Assembly: GCF_001426225.1 (NCBI RefSeq)
Contig: NZ_LMRT01000001.1
Location: forward strand, 989,613-1,053,612
DNA: 64,000 bases
Origin: Allobosea sp. Leaf344
GTDB taxonomy: Bacteria; Pseudomonadota; Alphaproteobacteria; Rhizobiales; Beijerinckiaceae
Direction: 5' to 3'
A program made the position numbers and the translations under genes. Below the pieces are notes generated by a model. The model was not told where the DNA came from, did not search any database, and worked only from the letters and a program-made list of their open reading frames with translations. This document shows, piece after piece, positions 36,758-48,171 of the stretch; positions within the stretch are counted from its first letter, which is position 1; each line of letters starts with the position of its first letter.

Positions 36758-38044
36758 ATGGGGCGGCGCGGATTTCTGGCTCTTGCGGGTGTGCTGGCCG
36801 CGCTCGGCCTGGCTGCGGCCGGCTTCTATCTGGCCAACCAGCCGCGGACGCTGCGGCTAGCGGTCGGGCCGCTCGGCTCGGAGGATGCCCGCATGGCCGC
36901 GGGCTTCGTGCAGGGGCTGAACCGCGAGAAGGCCTCGATCCGGATCCGGCTGGTGCTGACCGAAGGCTCGGCCGAGAGCGCCGCCAAGGTCGACGAGGGC
37001 GCGGCGGAGCTGGCGATCGTCAGGCCCGACATCGCCCTGCCGGCCAAGGCTGATACGGCGCTGATCACCCGCCGCTCCTTCCCCTTCTTCATCGCGCGCC
37101 GGGAGAGCGGCATCGCGCGCATCGCCGATCTCCGGGGCAAGCGGATCGGCGTGGTGCGCAATCCGGCCGGCAATATCGACCTGCTCAAGCTCGTGCTCTC
37201 GCAATATGAGGTGGGAGCCGAAGAGGTGCAGATCGTCGGGCTGACGCCGGACGAGGTGGTCTCGAACGGCCGGTCCGGCCAGGTCGACGCTCTGTTCGCG
37301 ATCAACGCCATCGGCGCGCGCACCGGCGGCGAGGGCACGAACCGGCTGCGCTCCGCCTTCGGCGACGATCCGATGCTGATCCCGATCCGCGAGGCCGATG
37401 CGCTGGCCGCCCGGATCCGGACGATCGAGACCGGCGAGATCGTGCGCGGGGCGCTGGGCGGCGATCCGCCCCGGCCGGCGGAGAACCTGCCGACCATCGC
37501 CATCACCTCCCGCCTCGTCGCCTCGCAGGATCTCGACGAAGGGGTGGTCGGCGATCTCGTCAGCGCGATCCTGGGGCTGCGCGTCAAGCTGGCGGGCGAG
37601 CTGCCGCTGATCCAGGGGCTGGAGACGCCCGCCACCGACAAGGACGCGCCGCTGCCGGTGCATCCCGGCGCCGCCGCCTATATCGACGGCGAGCAGGAAA
37701 CCTTCTTCGACCGCTATGGCGACTGGTTCTATCTCGGCGTCATGGCGCTCTCGATGGTCGGGACCGGCGGGGCCGCGCTCCTCAGCCGCGACAGCGCGGC
37801 CAGGCGCCGGCGCGCCATGGCGGGGCTCGACGAATTGCTGGCGCTGCTGCCGCTGATCCGCGGCTGCGACGAGGAGCGGGAGCTGATGGCCTTCGAGGGC
37901 CGCGCCGACACCATCCTCACCCGGGTGCTCAGCGACTATGCGAGGGGCGATCTCGACGGGTCGGGCCTCGCCGCCTACCGGCTGGTGATGGACCAGGTCG
38001 GGCGCGCGGTCGCCGAAAGACAGCGGCTGCTGGCCGAGGCCTGA
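36758..38044 (+). CDS. TAXI-family TRAP solute-binding protein with C-terminal membrane helix
   Basis: 428 residues from the ATG at 36758 (MGRRGFLALAGVLAALG). A hydrophobic N-terminus is followed by a periplasmic-binding domain of the TAXI type. It includes TLRLAVGPLGSEDARMAAGF, ELAIVRPDIALPAKAD, DLRGKRIGVVRNPAGNIDLL and NGRSGQVDALFAINAIGA. Ordinary TAXI proteins end there (~320-330 residues). This one adds a transmembrane helix (WFYLGVMALSMVGTGGAALL, ~330-350) and an ~80-residue cytosolic helical tail rich in Arg/Glu. No TRAP permease gene is in the window. It may deliver to a distant permease or act as a sensor; both are inference. Confidence 0.85.
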   Translation: MGRRGFLALAGVLAALGLAAAGFYLANQPRTLRLAVGPLGSEDARMAAGFVQGLNREKASIRIRLVLTEGSAESAAKVDEGAAELAIVRPDIALPAKADTALITRRSFPFFIARRESGIARIADLRGKRIGVVRNPAGNIDLLKLVLSQYEVGAEEVQIVGLTPDEVVSNGRSGQVDALFAINAIGARTGGEGTNRLRSAFGDDPMLIPIREADALAARIRTIETGEIVRGALGGDPPRPAENLPTIAITSRLVASQDLDEGVVGDLVSAILGLRVKLAGELPLIQGLETPATDKDAPLPVHPGAAAYIDGEQETFFDRYGDWFYLGVMALSMVGTGGAALLSRDSAARRRRAMAGLDELLALLPLIRGCDEERELMAFEGRADTILTRVLSDYARGDLDGSGLAAYRLVMDQVGRAVAERQRLLAEA

Positions 38045-38195
38045 GGCCTTTCGCGGCGATCCGCAGGCCGAGGTTGCCGAATGGGCCTCCAGGGTTTATG
38101 TGCAGCGCAGCGAATTCCAGTTTCCTCACGAACGGGCTGCGCCGGCAGGGCTTCGATCCTCGCCGGCTTGTGGCCATGACAAAGGCCCTCTCCGC

Positions 38196-40019
<1,824 letters not shown>

Positions 40020-40052
40020 CGGCCCCCAGCCCGACATTCCGGACGATCGACG

Positions 40053-40087
40053 AAGGCAGGGCCCCTGGGCGCCCTGCCTTTTCCTTT
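40053..40087 (+). terminator. Intrinsic terminator after typA
   Basis: 10-bp stem AAGGCAGGGC / GCCCTGCCTT around an 8-base loop, followed by TTTTCCTTT, 33 bp after the typA stop. Confidence 0.85.
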
Positions 40088-40247
40088 GGGCCGCCTCTGC
40101 GCGGGCTCTGCGCGGGGCGACTGCGTGCCGGGCCTGTGCCCTGCTTGCGCCGCGGCGCTGCAGCTTTCATCCTGTTCGCAGTCGCGCTCATTCGCGGACC
40201 GAACTCCCCCTCGCCTGGCGGCCCCACGTTCAGAAAGCCTAAGACCC

Positions 40248-41180
40248 ATGCAATTCCGCAATCTCGGCCGTTCAGGCCTCCGCGTCTCGCTGATCGGCCT
40301 CGGCTGCAATAATTTCGGCGGGCGCATCGATCTCGCAGCGACGCGCAAGGTGGTCGACGCCGCGATCGACAACGGCATCACCCTGTTCGACACGGCCGAC
40401 ATCTATGGCGAGCGCGGCGGCTCGGAGAGCTGCCTCGGCGAGGTGCTGGGCGCGCGCCGCAAGGACATCGTGCTCGCCAGCAAATTCGGGATGCGGATGT
40501 TCCATGGCGGCGAGGGCGGGTCGCGCCGATACATCATGAGCGCCGTCGAGGAGTCGCTGACGCGGCTGAAGACCGACTGGATCGACCTCTACCAGTTCCA
40601 CACGCCGGATCCGCTGACGCCGATCGAGGAGACCCTGCGCGCGCTGGAGGATCTCGTGCGCCAGGGCAAGGTCCGCTATATCGGCTGCTCCAACATGCCG
40701 GCCTGGCAGATGGCCGATGCGCAATGGACGGCGCGCGATCTCGGCCTGCCCGGCTTCGTCTCCTGCCAGGACGAATACAGCCTGCTGGCACGCGGGGCGG
40801 AGCGGGACCTGCTCCCCGCGGGGCGGCATTTCGGCCTGGGGCTCCTGCCTTATTTCCCGCTGGCGAACGGCGCGCTCACCGGCAAGTACCGCCGCAACGC
40901 GCCGATGCCGGAGGGGGCGAGGCTGACCAAGCTGCCGCAGCGGGCGGAGACCATCTTCAGCGACGCGAACTGGGCGAAGATCGAGGCGCTCACCAGCTTC
41001 TGCGAGGCGCGCGGCCGCACGCCGGTCGAGCTCGCCTTCTCCTGGCTGGCGGCGCAGCCTGCCGTGTCCAGCATCATCGCCGGTGCGACCCTGCCGGAGC
41101 AGATCGTCGCGAATGTGCAGGCTGCCTCCTGGACGCTGACGCCGGAGGAGCTGGCGGAGATCGACCGGATCACCGCCTGA
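40248..41180 (+). CDS. Aldo/keto reductase (AKR, Gpr/YghZ-like)
   Basis: 310 residues from the ATG at 40248 (MQFRNLGRSGLRVSLIGLG). The catalytic region is ITLFDTADIYGERGGSESCL, the Lys strand DIVLASKFGMRM and the His segment WIDLYQFHTPDPLTPIEETL. The cofactor end is VSSIIAGATLPEQIVANVQA. It is distinct from the first AKR of the window in length and motifs. It lies between typA and the puf operon and is convergent with pufM. Substrate unknown. Confidence 0.91.
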   Translation: MQFRNLGRSGLRVSLIGLGCNNFGGRIDLAATRKVVDAAIDNGITLFDTADIYGERGGSESCLGEVLGARRKDIVLASKFGMRMFHGGEGGSRRYIMSAVEESLTRLKTDWIDLYQFHTPDPLTPIEETLRALEDLVRQGKVRYIGCSNMPAWQMADAQWTARDLGLPGFVSCQDEYSLLARGAERDLLPAGRHFGLGLLPYFPLANGALTGKYRRNAPMPEGARLTKLPQRAETIFSDANWAKIEALTSFCEARGRTPVELAFSWLAAQPAVSSIIAGATLPEQIVANVQAASWTLTPEELAEIDRITA

Positions 41181-41253
41181 GCGCCGAGGCCGCGCCGGCG
41201 CTCCCGGCTCGTTCCCACCCAACGACCTTCGGCCCCATGACTATCGGCACATG

Positions 41254-41282
41254 AAAAAGGGGAGGCTGCTGCCAGCCTCCCC
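41254..41282 (-). terminator. Intrinsic terminator of the bch-puf operon
   Basis: Perfect 10-bp stem GGGGAGGCTG / CAGCCTCCCC with a 4-base loop (41259-41282), followed on the minus strand by TTTTT. It lies 25 bp after the pufM stop. Its position shows that the operon ends with pufM and carries no pufC or pufX. Confidence 0.92.
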
Positions 41283-41307
41283 AGTCGCCGCACCGCCCTG
41301 CTCGGGA

Positions 41308-42276
41308 TCAGGGATTCGGGGGCGGAACCGCGATAGGCGCCCACATGCTGGGGTCGGCCGGGGCGAATTTGTGCTTGATCGCCCATTCGTACCAATTATC
41401 GACGGCGGTGCCGGTCAGCAGGATGCCGATGCCGCCGGTCAGCGTCGTCAGCACCGCGAACCACCAGGCCCAGCGATGGATCGATTCCATGGTGGCGTTG
41501 AAGCCCATGGTCCAGCGCCAGAACAAAGCGGCGCGCTCGGTCGCCGTGCCGCGATCGGTGATCTGCTCCAGCTCGCGATCGCCGCCATAGCGGGAGACGG
41601 CCAGGATCGTCGCGCCATGCATCGCGAAGAGCAGGGCCGAACCGTAGAGGAAGGCGATCGAGAGCGCGTGGAACGGGTTGTAGAAGAGGTTGCCGTAGCG
41701 AAGCGAGAAATTCTGGGTCCAGTCGAGATGGGGGAAGATGCCGAAGGGCACCGCCTCGCTCCATGAGCCCATCATCAGCGGGCGGATGAAGCCGAGCACC
41801 AGATAGAGCCAGATCGCGGCGGCGAAGGCCCAGGCGACATGGGTGCCGAGGCCGAGCTGGCGCGCCCGGACATAGGTGCGCACCCACCACAGCAGGATCG
41901 AGGTGGTCAGGAAGAAGCCGGTGATCAGCCACCAGCCGCCCTCCTTCAGCGGCGGCAGGATCTTCAGCCCGTGCTCCGGCAGCGGCGGCGCCAGCTGCAG
42001 CCAGAAGAGCTCGCGCACGAAGCGGACCGGGTCCCAATTGACCGAGGCCAGCATGTTGAGGCCGATGATCTCGAAGGCGATCAGCCCGCAGACCAGCGAG
42101 GTGACGCCGGTCCAGCCGAGATAGATCGGGCCGATCTGCGCGTCGCCGATCATGCCGAGCCAGCGATTAACGCTCGTCGTCGAGCCGCGCTTGGAGTGGC
42201 TGCCGATCAGCGGGACGCCGAGATCGGGCGAGCCGTGGACCTGCACGCTGGTGAAGATGTTCTGGTAGGTGGCCAT
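41308..42276 (-). CDS. pufM: Photosynthetic reaction centre M subunit
   Basis: 322 residues, five transmembrane helices. It binds bacteriochlorophyll, bacteriopheophytin, QA and the non-haem iron with PufL. Visible ligands are [20 protein letters not shown] (special-pair His) and [20 protein letters not shown] with an iron His and the conserved Glu region. [20 protein letters not shown] carries the quinone-site Trp and another iron His. It starts [15 protein letters not shown], 45 bp after pufL. The C-terminus ([12 protein letters not shown]) lacks the extension seen in M subunits that dock a bound cytochrome, though this is weak evidence. Confidence 0.98.
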   Translation of the reverse strand: MATYQNIFTSVQVHGSPDLGVPLIGSHSKRGSTTSVNRWLGMIGDAQIGPIYLGWTGVTSLVCGLIAFEIIGLNMLASVNWDPVRFVRELFWLQLAPPLPEHGLKILPPLKEGGWWLITGFFLTTSILLWWVRTYVRARQLGLGTHVAWAFAAAIWLYLVLGFIRPLMMGSWSEAVPFGIFPHLDWTQNFSLRYGNLFYNPFHALSIAFLYGSALLFAMHGATILAVSRYGGDRELEQITDRGTATERAALFWRWTMGFNATMESIHRWAWWFAVLTTLTGGIGILLTGTAVDNWYEWAIKHKFAPADPSMWAPIAVPPPNP

Positions 42277-42321
42277 GGTCTTGATCCCTTGGCGGCGGAT
42301 GCGGGGAACGCGGCTGCGGCG

Positions 42322-43146
42322 CTAGCGCCAGATGGTGAAGTGACGGGAGAGATCCCACCATTCGGCCCAGCCCTCGCTCCAGTACGGGCCGCTGATGATG
42401 ATGCAGACCGCGCTCCAGAAGCCCGAGGACAGGGCCAGGAACAGGCCGAGCCGGTGGATGCCGAGCGTGCCGATGGAATAGCCGATGGTGTCGCGGAAGA
42501 AGGTGTTCTCGTGCTCGGGGGTCTTCACCACCTCGCCCGGCTTGGGATTGACCGCCGAGAGGATCAGCCCGCCATGCAGCGAGAGCGCCAGGGCCGTGGT
42601 GAAGAAGAAGGTCACCGCGATCATATGCGCGGGGTTGTAGTGGAACTGCAGATATTGGTAGCCGACATTCGACACCCATTCGAGATGGCTGAAGATCCCG
42701 TAGGGAAAGCCGTAGCCCCAGGCGCCGAGCAGGAAGGGGCGGAAGACGACCAGGGTCAGATAGGCCAGGATGGCGACGCCGAAGGCGACGGGCACATGCA
42801 GGCCGATGCCGAGCTTGCGGCAGATCTCGACCTCGCGCAGCGCCCAGGAGCAGAAGGCGCCGGTGGCGCAGATGGTGATGATCTGCCAGAGGCCGCCTTC
42901 CATCAGCGGGGCCAGCGACAGGCCGTATTTGACGTCGGGCGGCGCGATGCTGATCAGCCAGGGGTTCCAGGTCGGCCCCTGCGAGGCGCCGTAGAGGATG
43001 AGCGCCGTGCCGAGGGCGGCGAAGAAGATGGTCGCGACGCCGAAGAAGCCGACATAGAACGGCCCCACCCAGAAATCGAAGAGGTCGCCGCCGATCAGCG
43101 TGCCGCCCCTGACGCGGTATTTACGTTCAAAATTCAGCAAGGCCAT
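42322..43146 (-). CDS. pufL: Photosynthetic reaction centre L subunit
   Basis: 274 residues with five transmembrane helices. It begins [20 protein letters not shown]. The special-pair His is in [20 protein letters not shown]; the iron His are in [20 protein letters not shown] and [20 protein letters not shown]. The QB-site residues [16 protein letters not shown], including Glu212-like and Ser-type positions, are present. It carries the accessory pigments and QB. It is separated from pufA by 133 bp with strong stem-loops. Confidence 0.98.
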   Translation of the reverse strand: MALLNFERKYRVRGGTLIGGDLFDFWVGPFYVGFFGVATIFFAALGTALILYGASQGPTWNPWLISIAPPDVKYGLSLAPLMEGGLWQIITICATGAFCSWALREVEICRKLGIGLHVPVAFGVAILAYLTLVVFRPFLLGAWGYGFPYGIFSHLEWVSNVGYQYLQFHYNPAHMIAVTFFFTTALALSLHGGLILSAVNPKPGEVVKTPEHENTFFRDTIGYSIGTLGIHRLGLFLALSSGFWSAVCIIISGPYWSEGWAEWWDLSRHFTIWR

Positions 43147-43217
43147 GGCGCATCCCTCCCCCGGGCGCAGCCTGTGCGGGCTGGCGCCTCGTGCCGGTGA
43201 TCTCGAATGTCCGGTTC

Positions 43218-43262
43218 GGCGGACGGGGCCCCCGCGCCCGAAGGCGCTTCACCTCGTCCGCC
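43218..43262 (-). promoter_or_regulatory. Intercistronic stem-loops between pufA and pufL
   Basis: Outer stem GGCGGACG (43218-43225) with CGTCCGCC (43255-43262); nested stem GCGCC / GGCGC (43234-43247), whose loop on the transcribed strand is TTCG closed by C-G, an extra-stable tetraloop. Such hairpins in Rhodobacter protect the pufBA segment from 3' decay and raise the antenna-to-reaction-centre ratio. The same role is inferred here. Confidence 0.7.
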
Positions 43263-43279
43263 AGTGTCGGGACCGGGCG

Positions 43280-43480
43280 TCAGCCGATCCGCCGGATCAC
43301 CACATCCGAGGCCGGAACCTCGATCTGCAGCGCTGCGGCAGCCCTGCGCGGGCCTTCGATCCAGTTGAACCTGTTCGTCGAGAGCAGGATGAAATGAATC
43401 AGGATGGCGAGCCCGAACAGGAAGGTGAACAATGCGATCAGCGTGCGCCGCGGATCGAACAGAAGCCAGATTTTCCACAT
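43280..43480 (-). CDS. pufA: Light-harvesting complex 1 alpha polypeptide
   Basis: 66 residues. A short cytosolic start ([20 protein letters not shown]) is followed by one transmembrane helix with the bacteriochlorophyll-binding His29 ([18 protein letters not shown]). The aromatic Trp40 behind it tunes absorbance. The C-terminal periplasmic tail continues with [17 protein letters not shown] good ribosome-binding site (GAGGAG, 8 nt) precedes the ATG. It is 15 bp after pufB. Confidence 0.95.
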   Translation of the reverse strand: MWKIWLLFDPRRTLIALFTFLFGLAILIHFILLSTNRFNWIEGPRRAAAALQIEVPASDVVIRRIG

Positions 43481-43495
43481 AGGTGCCGCTCCTCG

Positions 43496-43714
43496 TTACG
43501 AAATCAGGGAAACGGCGGTGGACAGGGCCGTCTTCACGCCTTCATCCAGCGACGCATAGCCATTGGGTCCGGGCAGCCAGGGCCGCCATGACCAAACCAG
43601 GAAATGCGCGATCACGGCGATGACCGTGAAGCCGATGAAACTCGTGATGAAGAAGCCGTGGAATTCCTTGGCTTCCATTTCGGTCAACCCTGACAGCGTG
43701 TCTCTCTCTGCCAT
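43496..43714 (-). CDS. pufB: Light-harvesting complex 1 beta polypeptide with long C-terminal tail
   Basis: 72 residues from the ATG at 43714 ([18 protein letters not shown]). His19 (EFHGF) and the bacteriochlorophyll ligand His37 ([17 protein letters not shown]) are conserved. Most LH1 beta chains stop at or just after the WRPWL element (45-50 residues). Here about 24 more residues follow ([20 protein letters not shown]). The tail keeps frame and ends at TAA, 15 bp before pufA. It would lie on the periplasmic side. First antenna gene of the puf segment. Confidence 0.94.
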   Translation of the reverse strand: MAERDTLSGLTEMEAKEFHGFFITSFIGFTVIAVIAHFLVWSWRPWLPGPNGYASLDEGVKTALSTAVSLIS

Positions 43715-43747
43715 GATCAGTCCTCTCACTTGGCCTTGCGGCCGGTA

Positions 43748-43766
43748 CCGCACGGATCCCGTGCGG
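43748..43766 (-). promoter_or_regulatory. Hairpin in the pufQ-pufB gap
   Basis: Perfect 8-bp stem CCGCACGG-atc-CCGTGCGG, 34 bp above the pufB start. It could act as a 5' stabiliser or processing landmark of the pufBA message. No T-run follows on the minus strand, so it is not a terminator. Confidence 0.5.
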
Positions 43767-43846
43767 CGGGGTGCCGGAGTGTGAAATCCGGCCTTTCTTC
43801 CCCCCGGCGGGCCGGCGGGAAGCGCGTCTCCCTCAGGTCCCGGGCG

Positions 43847-44086
43847 TCAGCCCATGAAGATGAAGGGAATGGTGGCGTAGGCGTCGGCGCGCGCTTCGGC
43901 GTAGAGCGACGGGCGCGGACCGCTGCGCGGATCGCGCCGCGCCGCGGGCAGGACGCGCCGCACGGCCGCGGCGACGAGGAAGAATGGCAGGGTGATGGTG
44001 ACGAGCCGCCGGCACATCCGGCGGTCGGCTGCCCAGCAGCGGGTCTGCGAGGATCCGGAGCTTCGTGCGGTGATCGGCATGGTCAT
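43847..44086 (-). CDS. pufQ: PufQ-like protein, bacteriochlorophyll-related small membrane protein
   Basis: 79 residues from the ATG at 44086, chosen because GGGGGAG lies eight bases upstream; ATGs at 44092 and 44080 are alternatives. One hydrophobic helix (RRLVTITLPFFLVAAAVRRV) and an end AEARADAYATIPFIFMG match the general plan of PufQ, as does the place directly before pufB. PufQ affects bacteriochlorophyll supply in Rhodobacter. Sequence similarity in this family is low, so the call leans on position and size. It is 85 bp after bchZ, with a strong stem-loop (44126-44141) between. Confidence 0.65.
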   Translation of the reverse strand: MTMPITARSSGSSQTRCWAADRRMCRRLVTITLPFFLVAAAVRRVLPAARRDPRSGPRPSLYAEARADAYATIPFIFMG

Positions 44087-44171
44087 AGGCATGTCTCCCC
44101 CTCTGGAAGGCGTTCCGGTCCCCGCCCGGAGCAGGCTCCGGACCGGCCGAAAGGATGGGCGAAGGCGCTGC

Positions 44172-45608
44172 TCATGCAGGGGCTCCTTCGCGGATATGGC
44201 TGGCGCCGACACGGTCCTCGCCGGCGTTGCGGGCACGCGCCTCGGCCGCATCGCGCAGGCGCCTGGCGGCGGAAATGCGCACCAGGACGGGCTGCGCCTC
44301 GAGCAGCTGGTCGAGCAGCGCGCGCGCTTCCTCCGACCAGGGCAGTTCGCGATGCGGGCGCGCCGGCGTCGCCTCGACCTCGTCCATCTGCGTGCCCAGC
44401 GGCAGGATGTGGAAAAGCGCGTCGAACAGCGCGTTGCAGACCTCCTGGACCAGATAGGTCGCGCCGGAATAGCCCATGAAGGGCGTGCCGGTGTGGCGCC
44501 GGATCACCGCGCCTGGGAACGAGGCGGGGATGAAGATGCCGCGCCCGCCGGCCTCGGCGAGGTACATGCGCTCGTTGTAGCTGCCGAACAGCACCAGCGG
44601 CGGGCTCTGCTTCAGGCTGGCGCGCACCGCCTCGTTATCCGGCTTGACGCCCGGGCGGCGCGAGACGGCGAGGGTGCAGGGCAGGCCCATCTCCTCCTCG
44701 AGGAAATGCCGGATGCCGCGCGCATGGGTCTCGTTGGCGACGATGGCGAAGCTCGCCGTGCCGAAGAAATCCTGGGTCACCGAGCGCCAGAGGTCCCAGA
44801 GCGGCTTGATGGTGCTGTGCTTCTCGCGGGCGATGAAGGGCTCGGGATCGAGCCCCAGCAGCTCGCCGAGCGTCCGCAGGAAGGCGGTGGTCGAATGCAG
44901 GCCGATCGGCGCTTGCAGATAGGGGCGCTCCAGCGCCTCGCAGAGCAGCCGGCCATATTCGCGGTAGAGGCAGATATTGACCTCGGCATCGGCCAGGCGC
45001 TGCACCTCGGCGAGATGGCTGCCGAGCGGGAAGCTCATATGGATCTCGGCGCCGATCCCCTCGACCAGGCGGCGGATCTCGGCGAGGTCGGAGGGCATGT
45101 TGAACATGCCATAGGCGGGGCCGATGATGTTGACCTTGGGCCTGGCCCCCTCCTTGCGCGGCTTGGCCTTCGGCACGATGCCGCGTTTGGCGCCATATTC
45201 GCTCCACAGCCAGAACAGGGCGCGGTCGGCGCATTGCCACTGGTCCTCGTCGATGGTCCGCGGCAGGAAGCGCTGGATGTTGGTGCCTTCCGGCGTGACG
45301 CCGCCGCCGATCATCTCGGCGATCGAGCCGGTGACCACCACGCTCGGGAGATGCGGGTCGAGCACCGCATTGGCGCGCTTCATCGCGCCCTCCGTGCCGT
45401 GCTGTCCGAGCTCCTCCTCGCCCAGCCCAGTGACCACGATCGGCAGTTCATGAGGCGGCAAAGCATCGGTGTAGTGCAGCACCGAGGTGACCGGCAGGTT
45501 CTCGCAGCCGACGGGGCCGTCGATGACGACCTGCAGCCCCTTGATGGCGCAGAAGACGTAGACAGCCCCCCAATAGCCGCCGGCGCGATCGTGATCCTGG
45601 ACCAGCAT
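44172..45608 (-). CDS. bchZ: Chlorophyllide a reductase subunit Z
   Basis: 478 residues from the ATG at 45608; a GTG one codon earlier also overlaps the bchY stop. Nitrogenase-like catalytic subunit of the enzyme that reduces ring B of chlorophyllide to the bacteriochlorin. The N-terminus carries the cluster Cys in [19 protein letters not shown]. The core has [20 protein letters not shown] and [19 protein letters not shown], and the C-terminus [20 protein letters not shown]. It binds BchY and receives electrons from BchX. Confidence 0.97.
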   Translation of the reverse strand: MLVQDHDRAGGYWGAVYVFCAIKGLQVVIDGPVGCENLPVTSVLHYTDALPPHELPIVVTGLGEEELGQHGTEGAMKRANAVLDPHLPSVVVTGSIAEMIGGGVTPEGTNIQRFLPRTIDEDQWQCADRALFWLWSEYGAKRGIVPKAKPRKEGARPKVNIIGPAYGMFNMPSDLAEIRRLVEGIGAEIHMSFPLGSHLAEVQRLADAEVNICLYREYGRLLCEALERPYLQAPIGLHSTTAFLRTLGELLGLDPEPFIAREKHSTIKPLWDLWRSVTQDFFGTASFAIVANETHARGIRHFLEEEMGLPCTLAVSRRPGVKPDNEAVRASLKQSPPLVLFGSYNERMYLAEAGGRGIFIPASFPGAVIRRHTGTPFMGYSGATYLVQEVCNALFDALFHILPLGTQMDEVEATPARPHRELPWSEEARALLDQLLEAQPVLVRISAARRLRDAAEARARNAGEDRVGASHIREGAPA

Positions 45609-47146
45609 CACGGGATCTCCTCGGCCATCGCCCTGGCCTTGGCGGCCCGCCGGGCGAATTTCTCGCGGAAATCGGGATGGTGCTTTGGCGTGTCCTGCCA
45701 GATGCCGGCGCTGTCGCCTTCGCCGACCCCGTCGAAGAAGCGCTGCATCGCCGCCATGCGGTCCTTGTTGGCCATCGCCGCATTGACGACCTGAGCGAGT
45801 GAGCCGGCGCCCGCCGGGCCGAAGAGCGGGCGCGCCGAAATCAGATTGGTGAAATACAGCGAGGGGATGCCCTGCTGCTTCGCCGCCTGCACGACGGGCG
45901 TGGTGCCGATCGCGAGATCCGGCTGGAACTCCGCCATCGCCGCCAGATCCTGCTCCAGCGTGGCGCGGAACTGCACCAGGACGCCGCGCTGCTCGAGCCA
46001 GGCGCGGTCCGGCTCCGACCAGGGGGTGCGCGGGCAGGCGGTGCCGACATAGCGCAGATCGGCCCCGCTCTCGACGAGCAGCCGCGCGACGAGCAGCTCC
46101 GACCCCTCATAGCCCGACAAAGTGATCCGGCCGCCGATCGGCCTGCTGGCCAGAGCCGCCCCGATCGCCGGGAGGATCGCGTTCTGCGCGGCGCCGACCA
46201 GCGCTGCCGGCACGCCGCAGGCCGCGCCGATGGCGGCGAGCCAGGCGGCCGTGCCCTCGACCCCGACCGGGCCGGAGCCGACGATGCCGCGCCCGGCCGC
46301 CTCGAATTCGCGGATCGAGGCGGTGTAGAAGGGGTGGATCGCCGCGACGACGGCGCAATCCAGCGCGGCATAGAGCTCCCGCCATTCCCGCGTGGGCACG
46401 ACCGGGCCGGCGGCGAGGCCGAGCGGGGCGAGCAGCATGCCGATGCCGACGGGATCGGCCGGAAACATCTCGCCGAGCAGCGCCACCGTCGGGCGCTCCG
46501 GCCTGCCGGCGCGCGGGGCCGCGACCGGGCCGGCTTCGGCTTCCTTGCGGGCATAGGAGAGCATCGCGCCGGCGAGCACGTCCTTGGCCTCGGCATGGGT
46601 CGGCACGCCGAAGCCCGGCACGTCGATGCCGATGATGCGGACGCCGTTGATCTCCTTCGGCAGCAGCCGCAGCGGCACGCCGGAGGCCGAGGGAACGCAG
46701 AGATTGGTGACGACGATGGTGTCGTAGAGCGCGGGATCGGCGAGCTGGAAGACCGCCTCCCGGATATCCTCGAACAGCTTGCCGGTGACCAGCGTCTCGG
46801 AGTTGAACGGGACATAGCCGACGCTGCGGCGCGCCCCGTAGAAATGCGAGGTGAAGGTCAGGCCGTAGACGCAGCAGGCCGAGCCGGAAAGCACGGTCGC
46901 GGTGCGGCGCATCCGCAGCCCGACGCGCAGCGAGCCGAAGGCGGGGCACATGCTCTGCGGCTTGTCATGCGGGCCGACCGGATAATCCCGGGCGAATTGC
47001 TCCAGCATCGCGCTGCTGCCGGCGGCGGCCGCGGCCTCGCGCAGCGCCTGCTTGCCGGAATGGCAGCCGAGCCCGTCGCCCTGCGTCGCCGCCGCGTCGA
47101 TGGCGGGGGCGGAGGCTGCGTCGGGGCGAGGCTGGTGGACTGTCAT
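45608..47146 (-). CDS. bchY: Chlorophyllide a reductase subunit Y
   Basis: 512 residues from the ATG at 47146 ([17 protein letters not shown]). Partner of BchZ. The cluster Cys sit in [31 protein letters not shown] and [18 protein letters not shown] (read as [14 protein letters not shown]). NifD/K-like domain segments include [20 protein letters not shown] and [20 protein letters not shown]. It overlaps bchZ by one base and starts 8 bp after the bchX stop. Confidence 0.96.
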   Translation of the reverse strand: MTVHQPRPDAASAPAIDAAATQGDGLGCHSGKQALREAAAAAGSSAMLEQFARDYPVGPHDKPQSMCPAFGSLRVGLRMRRTATVLSGSACCVYGLTFTSHFYGARRSVGYVPFNSETLVTGKLFEDIREAVFQLADPALYDTIVVTNLCVPSASGVPLRLLPKEINGVRIIGIDVPGFGVPTHAEAKDVLAGAMLSYARKEAEAGPVAAPRAGRPERPTVALLGEMFPADPVGIGMLLAPLGLAAGPVVPTREWRELYAALDCAVVAAIHPFYTASIREFEAAGRGIVGSGPVGVEGTAAWLAAIGAACGVPAALVGAAQNAILPAIGAALASRPIGGRITLSGYEGSELLVARLLVESGADLRYVGTACPRTPWSEPDRAWLEQRGVLVQFRATLEQDLAAMAEFQPDLAIGTTPVVQAAKQQGIPSLYFTNLISARPLFGPAGAGSLAQVVNAAMANKDRMAAMQRFFDGVGEGDSAGIWQDTPKHHPDFREKFARRAAKARAMAEEIP

Positions 47147-47154
47147 GGCGCGCC

Positions 47155-48171
47155 TCAGACCCGGTCGTAGACGATTTCGAGGGTGGCCTTCTTCAGCGCC
47201 GAGGGCCCGCACATGTCCTCCAGGGTCGCCGGGACGAGGACGACGTCGCGGCCGGTGCTCTCGCTCGAGAACAGGCCGAGCAGCGCATCCTGCGACAGCG
47301 GCGTCGGGCGCATCGGCGGCGCCTCCGAGACGTTCAGGCCGAGCTCCTCGAACAGGGACGCCCAGACGTCGCCGGGCCGGCCGATGATCTCGTAATTCGC
47401 GCTCTTGCGACGGATGTCGTCATTGGCCGGGATGGCGGCCAGCACCGGAATGCCCGCCTTTGCGCAGAAGGCCTGCGCCTCGCCGGTGCCGTCATCCTTG
47501 TTGATGACCATGCCCGCGACGCCGACATTGCCGCCGAGCTTGCGGAAATATTCCACCGCCGAGCAGACATTGTTAGCCACATAAAGAGACTGCAGGTCGT
47601 TGGAACCGACGACGATGACCTTCTGGCACATGTCCCGCGCGATCGGCAGGCCGAAGCCGCCGCAGACGACGTCGCCGAGAAAGTCGAGCAGGACGAAATC
47701 GAAGCCCCAATCATGGAAGCCGAGCTTTTCCAGCAGCTCGAAGCCATGGATGATGCCGCGCCCGCCGCAGCCGCGCCCGACCTCCGGGCCGCCGAGCTCC
47801 ATGGCGTAGACGCCGTCGCGCTTGAAGCAGACATCGCCGATCGCGACCTCCTCCCCCGCGGCCTTCTTGCGCGAGGAGGTCTCGATGATGGTGGGGCAGG
47901 CCTTGCCGCCGAAGAGCAGCGAGGTGGTGTCGCTCTTGGGATCGCAGCCGATGAGCAGGACCTTCTTGCCCTGCTGGGCCATCATGTAGCTGAGATTGGC
48001 CAAAGTGAAGGATTTGCCGATGCCGCCCTTGCCGTAGATCGCGATGATCTGCGTCTCCTTGCTCGGCGCGGCGGTGGCGACGGCGTCCTGCGGCTCGGAG
48101 GCTTCCGCCCGCAGCCTCGCCGCCATGGCGGCGGCCGGAGAGGGGACCGGGTTGCGGATCTGGATGTTCAT
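47155..48171 (-). CDS. bchX: Chlorophyllide a reductase iron protein subunit X
   Basis: 338 residues from the ATG at 48171 (MNIQIRNPVPSPAAAM). NifH-like ATPase that donates electrons to BchYZ. The P-loop is IYGKGGIGKSFTLANLSYMM. The 4Fe-4S Cys are in GGPEVGRGCGGRGIIHGF and FLGDVVCGGFGLPIARDMCQ. The switch region is IGCDPKSDTTSLLFGG. Its ATG overlaps the bchC stop (ATGA). Confidence 0.97.
   Translation of the reverse strand: MNIQIRNPVPSPAAAMAARLRAEASEPQDAVATAAPSKETQIIAIYGKGGIGKSFTLANLSYMMAQQGKKVLLIGCDPKSDTTSLLFGGKACPTIIETSSRKKAAGEEVAIGDVCFKRDGVYAMELGGPEVGRGCGGRGIIHGFELLEKLGFHDWGFDFVLLDFLGDVVCGGFGLPIARDMCQKVIVVGSNDLQSLYVANNVCSAVEYFRKLGGNVGVAGMVINKDDGTGEAQAFCAKAGIPVLAAIPANDDIRRKSANYEIIGRPGDVWASLFEELGLNVSEAPPMRPTPLSQDALLGLFSSESTGRDVVLVPATLEDMCGPSALKKATLEIVYDRV

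Noticed and set aside
44115..44146. Stem-loop between bchZ and pufQ as a transcription terminator
   Set aside because: No T-run follows on the minus strand; it could instead be an RNA-processing or stability element within one transcript.
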